From: Polyangiaceae bacterium
GTDB taxonomy: Bacteria; Myxococcota_A; Polyangia; Polyangiales; Polyangiaceae
Length of the DNA stretch: 64,000 bases
Assembly: GCA_020633235.1 (NCBI GenBank)
Contig: JACKEA010000003.1
Coordinates: 744,001-808,000, forward strand
Direction: 5' to 3'
Of this stretch, positions 8,106-15,345 are shown in pieces; within the stretch, counting starts at the first letter, position 1; every line of letters starts with the position of its first letter. The notes beneath the pieces were generated by a model, which saw only the letters and a list, made by a program, of their open reading frames with translations, ran no database searches and was not told the origin of the DNA. The translations under genes and the position numbers were made by a program.

Positions 8106-8872
8106 TGCTGGTCCTGGCTGCGGCGGTCCCGCGCGTCTTGCGCGATGATGCGGAGCGCGGTGCGACCGATCTCGTCGGCGATGGCCAAGCTGTCGACGAA
8201 GGGCGCCGCGACTTCACTCAAGGGTAGCGGCTCGTCGAAGCCGGCGCTGCGAGCGGGAACGCTACGCGGTGCGCTCAGGTGCATGGGTGCGGGCGGACCG
8301 CCTCTGCCCAACGCATCGGGGCCGTCTTTCAACGCCAGCTCGGCCATGGAGCTGACGGATCGGATGTAGGCGCCTTCGTTACCCGTGAAGTAGCCGCGCT
8401 CCTTCAAGCCCCGGACGAACCCTTGGCTGTCCCCTCGTTCCGCCGCCTCGAGAGCCTTCGGGTAGCGCTGCTTGAGGAGCCGCACGTAGTCCGTGGCCCC
8501 TTCCTCGGCGCTGCCGTACGCCCGAAAGCGGTCCACGATGGTTCGCTCACTGTCGCCCCAGCCCTCTCGCGTCTTCTGGGCCACGGACAGGCCGCTCGGC
8601 CCGGTCCCTTTGAGCCCACCGAAGTTGAAGTTGTACATGCTCGCGCCCCGCCCGGTTTCGTGCGCCCACTGCGCGGACAGCACCGCCACCGTCTCCTTGG
8701 ACGCGGGGCGCCCGGTCACGGCCGAGAATGCGCTCTTCAAGGCTTCTGCAGCTTGCCCACCCGTCAGCTGGGTCCGCACGGCACGCACGACGGCGGGGCT
8801 GGACGGCGGGGTGGGAACGTCTACGGCCCGGATGCCCGCGGGGGCGACGGGAAGGGTGGCTTGAATCGGCAT
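8090..8872 (-). CDS. glucosaminidase-domain muramidase (GH73, FlgJ C-terminal type)
   Basis: This peptidoglycan hydrolase of 260 aa has a GH73 glucosaminidase domain at about residues 40-180. AQWAHETGRG contains the likely catalytic Glu (E72). It continues with YNFNFGGLKG, FRAYGSAEEGATDYVRLL and the GYFT...AYIRSV end of the fold. In many flagellated bacteria this domain is the C-terminal half of FlgJ and opens the cell wall for the rod. Here it stands alone, with a Pro-rich N-terminus and no clear signal peptide. GGAG lies 7 bases before the ATG. Its position at the head of the motA/motB run, across from flgF, supports a flagellar-rod role. Confidence 0.82.
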   Translation of the reverse strand: MPIQATLPVAPAGIRAVDVPTPPSSPAVVRAVRTQLTGGQAAEALKSAFSAVTGRPASKETVAVLSAQWAHETGRGASMYNFNFGGLKGTGPSGLSVAQKTREGWGDSERTIVDRFRAYGSAEEGATDYVRLLKQRYPKALEAAERGDSQGFVRGLKERGYFTGNEGAYIRSVSSMAELALKDGPDALGRGGPPAPMHLSAPRSVPARSAGFDEPLPLSEVAAPFVDSLAIADEIGRTALRIIAQDARDRRSQDQQWNLG

Positions 8873-8907
8873 GGCGAGTCTCCGTCAGCGCAAGAACCGC
8901 GCCAGCC

Positions 8908-9225
8908 TCAGCCTTCCAGCTCCGCCTTCAAGGTCGTCAGCTCTTCCAAAAGGGGCAAGAGCTCGGCCTCGAGGCCGCGGTTTCCGATCAGCGCCAGGGC
9001 CTGCTCCACGGTGTGGATGTCTCGCCGCACCGCCTTGCGTCGGGCCTGGCGGATCACACGGATGGCGAGCGGTGGGATCTTCGCGACCAATGCGCCGATT
9101 TTCGTGGCGCTGGCGTAGGCGTCGTTGAGCGCCAGGAGCAGCTCGAGGAACTGGTCGATGTAGCGCAGATCCTCAGGCCCCACTCGAGGGCTGGGTTCCT
9201 GCTCCGCGCGCACCGCCACCGGCAT
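8908..9225 (-). CDS. small HDOD-like signalling protein
   Basis: This is a small protein of about 105 aa, first gene of the leftward run. The core, ALVAKIPPLAIRVIRQARRK then TVEQALALIGNRGLE, resembles the start of an HDOD domain (PPLP...L, then SL..AL..LG...L) but lacks the catalytic-looking part, so it may be a degenerate or minimal domain. AAGGAGG lies only 2 bases before the ATG at 9223-9225 and 8 bases before an in-frame GTG two codons on, so the true start may be that GTG. It is divergent from a full receiver-HDOD regulator, which suggests a related or partner function. Confidence 0.6.
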   Translation of the reverse strand: MPVAVRAEQEPSPRVGPEDLRYIDQFLELLLALNDAYASATKIGALVAKIPPLAIRVIRQARRKAVRRDIHTVEQALALIGNRGLEAELLPLLEELTTLKAELEG

Positions 9226-9304
9226 GCCCTCCTTACTTGCGAAAACCGGGCCGACCCTCGCGCTCCCCCTCGACGCCAACTCGGGATCCCGCAGCGCCAA
9301 ATCG

Positions 9305-9328
9305 GTGACTGTCGTCACGTCAAGACGT
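9305..9328. promoter_or_regulatory. pair of short dyads upstream of the sigma54 promoter
   Basis: Two adjoining inverted repeats, GTGAC-N4-GTCAC (9305-9318) and ACGTC-N2-GACGT (9317-9328), lie about 45-70 bases upstream of the -24/-12 promoter. This is a plausible distance for an enhancer-binding activator site. The function is inferred from position only. Confidence 0.35.
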
Positions 9329-9372
9329 CGCCACGACGGCGCGAATTCGAGGGCGGGAGCCCGCCGTTCCGG

Positions 9373-9388
9373 TGGCCCGGTCCTTGCT
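9373..9388 (+). promoter_or_regulatory. sigma54 (-24/-12) promoter
   Basis: TGGCCCGGTCCTTGCT matches the sigma54 consensus TGGCACG-N4-TTGCW at all but one position, with the required 10 bases between the GG and GC pairs. The expected transcript start is near 9399. It would drive the receiver-HDOD gene and flgF. Sigma54 control of flagellar rod and hook genes is common in many bacteria. Confidence 0.65.
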
Positions 9389-9450
9389 GTGCGCGAGTCC
9401 TGATGCTCACCGCCCAACGGCTCTCGACTCACCCGCCGTCCAGGCCGGTG

Positions 9451-10659
9451 CGTAAGCCCACCCCGCACGTGCTGTTCGTCGACGACGAGCCGGCAGTGCT
9501 GCGAGGCATCGGCCGATTGCTGGGTGCCTCGGAGCCGACCTGGCAGCTTTCCTTCGCCAACAGCGGCAGCGACGCGCTGGCGGCGCTGGAAGAGTCCGCC
9601 TTCGACGTCGTGGTTTCCGATCTGAACATGCCTCGCATGGATGGCGCCACGCTGCTGTCGGAAGTGCAGAAGCGCCACCCCGACATCGTACGCTTGGTGC
9701 TCTCTGGCATGAGCAGCCCGTCGATGGTGTTTCGCACCGTCCCGGTCGCCCACCAGTTCCTCACCAAGCCCTTCGAGCCGATCCGATTCCGCTCGACGCT
9801 GCGCGAGGCCTTCGAGCTTCGCTCCCTGCTCGGCGATCCAGTGCTTCGGGCGCTGGCCGGCAAAAAGAACCGGCTGCCCTCCCCGCCCAAGACGTTCGCG
9901 GCGCTGCAGCAGGCGCTGGCCAACCCCCGCGCGAGCGTGCGAGACGTCGGCAGCATCATCGAGAAGGACATCGCGCTGTCCGCCCAGCTGGTGCGGCTGG
10001 CGTCGTCTGCGTTCTTCGGGCTGCCCAGTCGGGTGTGCACGCCGCACGGCGCCGTCGCCTACCTGGGCTTCGAGACCATCAAGGCCGTGGTTCTATCTGC
10101 GGAGCTGATGGAAATGTTCCGCCCCAACGTGCCCTCACGGGACTTCGACGTCGAGAAGCTGCAGCGGGACGCCGTGTGCACCGCGCACTTGGCGCGTCGC
10201 ATCTTGGCCGGAACGGGCATGGGCGACGACGCGTTTTTGGCGGGGATGGTCCACGAGGTGGGAGTCTTGCTGCTCGCGGCCAGGACACCCACGCAGCTCT
10301 CGGAAGTGAAACGCCTGGAGCGCAGTGGCGTTCCCCCGCTGGACGCTGAACGGGAGGTCCTCGGCGTCACCCACGCCGAGCTGGGCGCGTACCTGCTCGG
10401 GCTGTGGGGCTTCCCGCACAGCGTGATCCACGCCGTGGCCAGCCACTGGCAGCCGCAGCGCAGCTTGGAGCCTCGCCTCGGCGTGTCACTGGCCGTGAGC
10501 ATCGCCGCTCGGCTGGCGAAGGATCCCGAGACGGCGCTCGAAGAGGAACCGTTACCGGGGGCCTTCACGCTGGACGGAACGCTGCTTCGCCTGTTGGGGC
10601 TCACCTATAGACTCGACGACTGGCGCGGCTACGCGCGGAAGACCACGGAGGAAACCTGA
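9451..10659 (+). CDS. response-regulator receiver fused to HDOD domain
   Basis: This is a two-domain signalling protein of about 402 aa. Residues 1-125 form a CheY-like receiver: FVDDEP acidic pocket, phosphoryl-accepting Asp in VVVSDLNMPRMDG and the lysine in FLTKPFEP. The rest is an HDOD domain (about 140-370), with EKDIALSAQLVRLASS and MVHEVGVLLLA typical of it. HDOD regulators often control motility. I prefer the GTG at 9451 because the predicted sigma54 transcript begins near 9399, almost on top of the alternative ATG at 9403 (418 aa). It ends one base before flgF begins. Confidence 0.85.
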   Translation, partial: RKPTPHVLFVDDEPAVLRGIGRLLGASEPTWQLSFANSGSDALAALEESAFDVVVSDLNMPRMDGATLLSEVQKRHPDIVRLVLSGMSSPSMVFRTVPVAHQFLTKPFEPIRFRSTLREAFELRSLLGDPVLRALAGKKNRLPSPPKTFAALQQALANPRASVRDVGSIIEKDIALSAQLVRLASSAFFGLPSRVCTPHGAVAYLGFETIKAVVLSAELMEMFRPNVPSRDFDVEKLQRDAVCTAHLARRILAGTGMGDDAFLAGMVHEVGVLLLAARTPTQLSEVKRLERSGVPPLDAEREVLGVTHAELGAYLLGLWGFPHSVIHAVASHWQPQRSLEPRLGVSLAVSIAARLAKDPETALEEEPLPGAFTLDGTLLRLLGLTYRLDDWRGYARKTTEET

Positions 10660-10660
10660 C

Positions 10661-11398
10661 ATGAGCACCGGGATCTGGTCTGCGGCCTCCGGCGCCACGG
10701 GACAAAGCTTCGCCCTCGACGTCTCCGCCAACAACATCGCGAACGCCACGACGCCCGGGTTCAAGGCCGACCGCGCCGTGTTTCGCCAGGAGCTGTCGCG
10801 CGCAGTTCAGTCCTTGGGCAGCCGCAGCATGCGCTACTCCGTCGTGCGCAGCACGGCGCCGAACCTCGAGGTCGGCAACATCGTGCGCACCGCGCGCCCC
10901 ATGGACGTGGCGCTGCGGGATCCCGAGTCCGTGTTGGTGGTGTCGACTCCGCAAGGCGAGCGCTACACGCGCGCTGGCTCGGTGCAGATCCAATCCAACG
11001 GAAACCTCGTGACGCGCGAAGGCTACGCGTTCCTGGGTCCGGACAAGAAGCCGCTGCGGGTGGCCACGGATGGCGCTCGCGTGGAGATCGGCCGCGACGG
11101 CAGCATCAACGTGGACGGCATCGCGTCGGGCTCACGCCTCCTGACGCTGAAATTCCCTCCGGGAACCCTGGACAAGGACGGCAACGTGCTACTCAAGGCG
11201 CGGCCCGGCGCTCCTCCGCCCGTTCCGGTCGACGCGGATCTCGAGCCCGAGGCGTTGGAGATGTCGAACGCTTCGCCGGTGACGAGCATGACCAGCTTGG
11301 TGACCGCATCGCGCCAGTTCGAGATGCTCACCAAGGTCATCGAAGCCTTCTCCTCGGTGGACCACAAGGCAGCCACGGACCTGATGTCCCGCCGCTGA
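10661..11398 (+). CDS. flgF: flagellar basal-body rod protein FlgF
   Basis: This is a rod component of the flagellar basal body (245 aa). The N-terminus IWSAASGATGQSFALDVSAN, followed by NIANATTPGFKADR, is the Flg_bb_rod signature. The middle has MDVALRDPESVLVVSTPQG-type FlgE/F/G sequence with RYTRAGSVQI. The C-terminus ends with the conserved rod helix (MTSLVTASRQFEMLTKVIEA). Length and N-terminus fit FlgF better than FlgG (about 260 aa), but FlgG cannot be excluded. GGAGG lies 9 bases before the ATG, which follows the HDOD stop by one base, so both are on the sigma54 transcript. Confidence 0.87.
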   Translation: MSTGIWSAASGATGQSFALDVSANNIANATTPGFKADRAVFRQELSRAVQSLGSRSMRYSVVRSTAPNLEVGNIVRTARPMDVALRDPESVLVVSTPQGERYTRAGSVQIQSNGNLVTREGYAFLGPDKKPLRVATDGARVEIGRDGSINVDGIASGSRLLTLKFPPGTLDKDGNVLLKARPGAPPPVPVDADLEPEALEMSNASPVTSMTSLVTASRQFEMLTKVIEAFSSVDHKAATDLMSRR

Positions 11399-11433
11399 TT
11401 GACGCCGAACGCTTTCGCTCCTCCACTGCCGGG

Positions 11434-11766
11434 ATGCACTCCATCCCGATCCTCACCACCTTCGACGCACCTCCCGGCTCGCGCATCGAGCGCATCGTCG
11501 GACCTTGCTGGGGTATCACGGTGCGTTCCCGCAGCGTGGTCGGTACTGCCTGTGCCGGCTGCCAACAGATCTTCGGCGGCGAGATCTCCGCGCTCACCAC
11601 CTTGGCCACGGATTCACGCAACGAAGCCATGGCGCGCCTCGAGAAACACGCCATCGAGCAGGGCGCCAACTGCGTCCTGGGCATGCGCTTCGATTCCGGC
11701 GAGCTGATGCAGAACACCAACGAGATCGTCGCCTACGGCACCGCGGTCGTGCTCGCCCGAGAGTGA
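11434..11766 (+). CDS. YbjQ/UPF0145 family protein
   Basis: This is a 110 aa protein of the YbjQ (UPF0145) family. The family pattern is clear: a short beta start, IVGPCWGITVRSRSVVG, then a helix with EAMARLEKHAIEQGANCVLGMRFD and a closing strand (VAYGTAVVL). The fold forms pentameric rings of unknown function, sometimes described as heavy-metal-binding. Two cysteines in ACAGCQQI are extra. The start has no strong ribosome site. The next gene overlaps its stop by one base (TGATG), so the two are probably translated together. Confidence 0.8.
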   Translation: MHSIPILTTFDAPPGSRIERIVGPCWGITVRSRSVVGTACAGCQQIFGGEISALTTLATDSRNEAMARLEKHAIEQGANCVLGMRFDSGELMQNTNEIVAYGTAVVLARE

Positions 11767-12353
11767 TGCACGCGCTCTCGCCCACGCGACCACCGCGCGT
11801 GTCCAAGGCGCTCTCGCGCCGTATCGATCGACTGTCGCGGGCCGCGCATCGCTTCCATCGCTTCGCCCACCACCCGCTCTGCGATCGCTACGCCGCGGAA
11901 GTGTTCCACGTCTCCAGGCGGGGTCGCCTTTGCAAGGGCTGCACCCTGACCCTCGGCGGCGCCCTGCTCGGCGCCGCGCTTGCCCCGGTCTTCCGCCTCG
12001 GCGCGCTGCCCGCCCTCGCCGTCGTCGCCCTCGGCGTCGCCCTCGCGGTGGTGTCCCTCCTCCGGCCCGTGTCCAAGTGGCTCGGTCGCTTCGTCCCCGC
12101 CTTGGCCGCGACCTTCGTCGCCACCCGCGGCCTCGCCGCGGGAGACACCTCGGGCGTCGCTTTCGCGCTCGTGGTGCTCGCCCTCGCTACCGTGCTGTTC
12201 TTGCTCTACCGCCGCCGGGGCCCGAACCGCTCGCCCTGCAGCAGCTGCCCAGAGCGCGATCGCTCCCCCTGCAGCGGCTACCTGCCCATCGTTCGCCGGG
12301 AGCGCGCGCTGCTTCGCATCACCCGACCGCTTCTGGCTCCCGACCGCCTCTGA
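11766..12353 (+). CDS. cysteine-rich membrane protein of unknown function
   Basis: I do not recognise the family. The 195 aa protein has a basic, His-rich N-terminus (RFHRFAHHPLCDRY) and a CKGC motif, then three or four hydrophobic helices between about residues 58 and 155. After the last helix comes a cytoplasmic-looking tail with two CxxxC-like sets (CSSCPERD, CSGY). The cysteine pairs on either side of the membrane block could bind a metal or form disulphides. The ATG overlaps the YbjQ stop. It converges on the PCMT gene with only 26 bases between stops, most of them occupied by a REP-like element. Confidence 0.6.
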   Translation: MHALSPTRPPRVSKALSRRIDRLSRAAHRFHRFAHHPLCDRYAAEVFHVSRRGRLCKGCTLTLGGALLGAALAPVFRLGALPALAVVALGVALAVVSLLRPVSKWLGRFVPALAATFVATRGLAAGDTSGVAFALVVLALATVLFLLYRRRGPNRSPCSSCPERDRSPCSGYLPIVRRERALLRITRPLLAPDRL

Positions 12354-12357
12354 TTGG

Positions 12358-12379
12358 TTTTCTTGTTGGTCCGCCGCGG
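12358..12379 (+). repeat. REP-like element copy a
   Basis: A copy of the dispersed element, TTTTCTTGTTGGTCCGCC followed by GCGG. It fills the gap between two convergent genes and abuts the PCMT stop codon. Confidence 0.6.
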
Positions 12380-13084
12380 CTACTTCGCGGTCACCATGGG
12401 CACGAAGCGCACGTCCATCAGATCCTCCTTCACGAACGCTTCGCTCCCCTTCGCCGTACGCGTCCAACGCTGGAGCGTCTGGGTATCGCCTTGCCGTCCC
12501 ACAGGCACCACCAAGCGTCCCCCGATCGCGAGTTGCTGGAGGAGCGCTCGCGGCACCTTGGGCGGCGCGGCGGTCACGACGACCACCTGGAACGGCGCCT
12601 CCTCCGGCCACCCCCCGTAACCATCGCCGGTGACCAGCGCTACGCGGTCCGGTCCGTAGCCCGAGCGGCGCAGGTTGTCCTTCGCGAAACGCGCGAGCTC
12701 AGGGACGATTTCGATGCTGAACACCTTGCCACACAGCTCTGCGAGCACCGCCGCCTGGTAGCCGCTGCCGGTTCCGATCTCCAGGCATCGGTCCGTCGAC
12801 TTCGGCCGAGCCGCGTCGGTCATGGCCGCGACCACGTACGGTTGGCTGATGGTCTGACCCCAACCGATGGGGAGCGGCCGGTCGCTGTAGGCGAACTTCC
12901 GACTCGCCGACGGCACGAACTCGTGGCGGGGAACCGTGCGCATCGCAGCGAGCACCCGGGCATCCCGCACGCCCCGCGATTGTACCGTCGCGCGCACCAT
13001 GGCCTCGCGCTCCTGGACCAGGTCCGAGGCCTTCTTCTCGCAGGCCGAGAGCGCGAAGAGGATCAGGACCGAGCCCCAGCGCAT
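12380..13084 (-). CDS. protein-L-isoaspartate O-methyltransferase, lipoprotein form
   Basis: PCMT repairs isoaspartyl damage by methylating L-isoaspartate. The catalytic and SAM motifs are intact: PIGWGQTISQPYVVA (substrate loop), LEIGTGSGYQAAVLAEL (motif I), SIEIVPELA and LLQQLAIGGRLVVPVG. Unusually, the mature enzyme is preceded by a lipoprotein signal (MRWGSVLILFALSAC, lipobox cysteine 15), so it should be membrane-anchored and face the periplasm; classical Pcm is cytosolic. I chose the ATG at 13082-13084 because AAGGGGG lies just upstream. It gives 234 aa, of which about 215 is enzyme. Confidence 0.85.
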   Translation of the reverse strand: MRWGSVLILFALSACEKKASDLVQEREAMVRATVQSRGVRDARVLAAMRTVPRHEFVPSASRKFAYSDRPLPIGWGQTISQPYVVAAMTDAARPKSTDRCLEIGTGSGYQAAVLAELCGKVFSIEIVPELARFAKDNLRRSGYGPDRVALVTGDGYGGWPEEAPFQVVVVTAAPPKVPRALLQQLAIGGRLVVPVGRQGDTQTLQRWTRTAKGSEAFVKEDLMDVRFVPMVTAK

Positions 13085-13170
13085 GGCCCCCTTGCCGTAG
13101 CGCGCCGCATCCGGGTTGGCAATCGGAGGCGGGCAAGGTAGGAACGCCGCTCTCTTCGAGCACACGGCAG

Positions 13171-14577
13171 ATGCTTTCGGACTCGAGTGCCGTCGAAATC
13201 GGCGAACGGATCACCCGCGGCGAGCTCCGCCCTCTGGAGGTCGTCGAGCATTACCTCGGGCGCATCCGCGACTGGGACGCGGAGCTCGCATCGTTCGTGG
13301 AGGTCCACGACGAACGCGTGCGCCGCGACGCCGCGCGCAGCCCATCGTCCGGCCCCCTCGCGGGAGTGCCCGTCGCCATCAAGGATCTGAACGCCGTGGC
13401 GGGCAGCCACATGCGTCTGGGCTCGGCCGCCACGGAGTGGTTGTGGACGCCCTTCGACGATCTCGCGGTGCGCCGCCTTCGCGAAGCCCACATGCTCATG
13501 CTGGGCAAGACCTCCACGTCGGAGCTCGGCGTGCTGCCCGTCACCGAGCCCAAGATCCACGCCCCAACACGCAACCCCTTCGATCCCGAGCGCAGCGCGG
13601 GAGGCTCCAGTGGCGGCTCGGCGGCAGCGGTCGCCGCACGCCTCGCGCCGCTCGCCCTCGGCAGCGACGGCGCGGGCTCCGTGCGCATTCCCGCTGCCTT
13701 CTGCGGAGTGGTCGGCTTCAAGCCCTCGCGGGGTCTGATCGTGAATCCCTTCGGGCTCGACGCTCCGGATCTGATCTGGACCTGCGGGCCCATCGCACGC
13801 AGCGTGGGCGACGCCGTGGCGCTGTTGGACGTGCTGGCCACCACCTCCGGCTCCGCCCTCGGCGCGGCCTTCGACCGCTGGCAGCGCCGGCGAAGCCGTC
13901 ACCCCGAGCCAGGTCCAAAGCCGGGCTTCTCGGCGACGCTGGAGCATGCTCCCGAGCGCCTCGAGATCCGGTACACCACGCGCTCCGTCCTTGGAGACAG
14001 CGACCCATGTGTCGCGGCCACCATCGAGAAGGTCGCGAAGCGTTTGGCGGCCATGGGCCATCGCGTGCGCGAGATGCCCGCCGTGGGCGGCACCACTCCG
14101 GAAGAGTTCTTGCCCCTGTGGCAAGCCAACTCGATGGTCATGCCACGCCTCGACGAGCGCCGCCTCGAGCCCTTCACGCGCTGGCTCCGGCAGGGCTCCC
14201 GCAAGGTCTCCCGCAGGCAAGCGCGGACGCTCACGCACACCATCGCGCGTCGAGTGCTCGACGCGTTCGCGGACGCGGACGTGTGGCTCACCCCCACCGT
14301 GAAGACCCCCGCGCCGCCGGTAGGACTGTTTCGAGATCTCGCACCCGAGGAGATCTTCGACCGCGCCGCCCGCGTGGCCGCCTTCACGGCACCCTTCAAC
14401 GTGACCGGTCAGCCCGCCATCAGCCTGCCCGCCGGGCTGTCTCCCGACGGGCTGCCGATCGGGGCTCAGCTGGTGGGCCGGCTCCACGGCGACGAAACCC
14501 TGCTGCGCCTGGCGCGCGCCCTCGAGCTCGAGCTGCCGCCGCTGCCGCTACCCGCCCAGCCCTGGTTCAGGCGATGA
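13171..14577 (+). CDS. amidase-signature family hydrolase
   Basis: This enzyme of the amidase signature family (468 aa) hydrolyses amide bonds with a Ser-cisSer-Lys triad. The triad is visible: K71 in VAIKDLN, S146 in AGGSSGGSA and S170 in GSDGAGSVRIPA, with the family's usual 24-residue spacing between the serines. Length and layout match GatA-like amidases, but no gatB or gatC is nearby, so a free-standing amidase is more likely than a tRNA amidotransferase subunit. The substrate is unknown. The last codons overlap the convergent SRPBCC-like gene by 11 bases. Confidence 0.85.
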   Translation: MLSDSSAVEIGERITRGELRPLEVVEHYLGRIRDWDAELASFVEVHDERVRRDAARSPSSGPLAGVPVAIKDLNAVAGSHMRLGSAATEWLWTPFDDLAVRRLREAHMLMLGKTSTSELGVLPVTEPKIHAPTRNPFDPERSAGGSSGGSAAAVAARLAPLALGSDGAGSVRIPAAFCGVVGFKPSRGLIVNPFGLDAPDLIWTCGPIARSVGDAVALLDVLATTSGSALGAAFDRWQRRRSRHPEPGPKPGFSATLEHAPERLEIRYTTRSVLGDSDPCVAATIEKVAKRLAAMGHRVREMPAVGGTTPEEFLPLWQANSMVMPRLDERRLEPFTRWLRQGSRKVSRRQARTLTHTIARRVLDAFADADVWLTPTVKTPAPPVGLFRDLAPEEIFDRAARVAAFTAPFNVTGQPAISLPAGLSPDGLPIGAQLVGRLHGDETLLRLARALELELPPLPLPAQPWFRR

Positions 14578-15304
14578 CGCGGTATTCCGGCGGCACGTCG
14601 GAGTCGACGATGGCAGCGCCCACGCTCTCGGCGGCCTGCTCGATCTGACTCCACACCACCTGCAGGTGCATGCGCAGCACGCTGGTCCCCACCCACAAGA
14701 CGTACGGCGTCCGGAGCTCTTGATACAGCCAGGTTTGGTCCACGCGGCAGCGCTCGGGGCCCAGCTCGGTCACCTCGAACGCGGAGCTGCCGGCGATGTA
14801 CGACCCTTCCAGGTACACGTACTTCACTCGGGCCGGGAAGTGCGTGACGTCGAGCTCCGTGAGCTCGCCGAAGTCACTGGTGAACGCGTCCTCCATCGAG
14901 CGCACGGCCCCCGACACCATCCGCGCGATGCCGTTCTGCTGCGACCATCCCGCCATGCGCGACACCCACTCGTCATTGCCGCTGCGCTGGCGGATCAGCT
15001 CCCTCACGCTGAAGCGCCCTTGAAAGCGTTGCCCGACCGCGAACGGCTTGCCCAGCTCGGCCCGCGGCCGCATCACCCGCACCAGCCCGAAAGCGCGATC
15101 CGGATCCGCCATCGACCCGGCGAAGGCAGCGGCAAACTCCCGCGCGCTGGCGCTCACGACGAAGCTTCGCACGTCCCGCTTGATCGTGATCGGTGAGCTC
15201 GAGTCCAACGGCAGCACGGCGCGGCGCACGAGATCGCCTTCCCAAGCGTCGAAGCTCCAAGTGAAGCTGTCCGTTTTCGTCACGCTCGTCTGCATCACCG
15301 ACAT
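14567..15304 (-). CDS. SRPBCC-like hypothetical protein
   Basis: I do not recognise a named family. The 245 aa protein has a fold-like alternation of strands and a long C-terminal helix. This includes KRDVRSFVVSASAREFAAAF near the start and YLEGSYIAGSSAFEVTE, RCRVDQTWLYQE near the end. That pattern suggests a START/SRPBCC helix-grip fold that binds a hydrophobic ligand. There is no signal peptide. The ATG at 15302-15304 is preferred to a second Met three codons on. It is the last gene of the dapA-dapB run, 41 bases after the preceding lipoprotein gene. Confidence 0.55.
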   Translation of the reverse strand: MSVMQTSVTKTDSFTWSFDAWEGDLVRRAVLPLDSSSPITIKRDVRSFVVSASAREFAAAFAGSMADPDRAFGLVRVMRPRAELGKPFAVGQRFQGRFSVRELIRQRSGNDEWVSRMAGWSQQNGIARMVSGAVRSMEDAFTSDFGELTELDVTHFPARVKYVYLEGSYIAGSSAFEVTELGPERCRVDQTWLYQELRTPYVLWVGTSVLRMHLQVVWSQIEQAAESVGAAIVDSDVPPEYRVIA

Positions 15305-15345
15305 GGCCGGCCAATAGCCTGTCCATTCGGTGATTGCGATGGAAT

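Noticed and set aside
8728..9402. Upstream extension of the receiver-HDOD reading frame
   Set aside because: It is antisense to the muramidase and small HDOD gene, reads as low-complexity Arg/Gly sequence and lies upstream of the sigma54 promoter.
12358..12379. REP-like elements as plain rho-independent terminators
   Set aside because: Single copies do not fold into a stem and none is followed by a T-run in the direction of the neighbouring gene; only the element at 31763-31792, a different sequence, fits a terminator.
13171..14577. Amidase as GatA of the tRNA amidotransferase
   Set aside because: The triad fits, but gatB and gatC are absent nearby and the motif around the nucleophile (GSDGAGSVRIPA) is unlike the GatA form.
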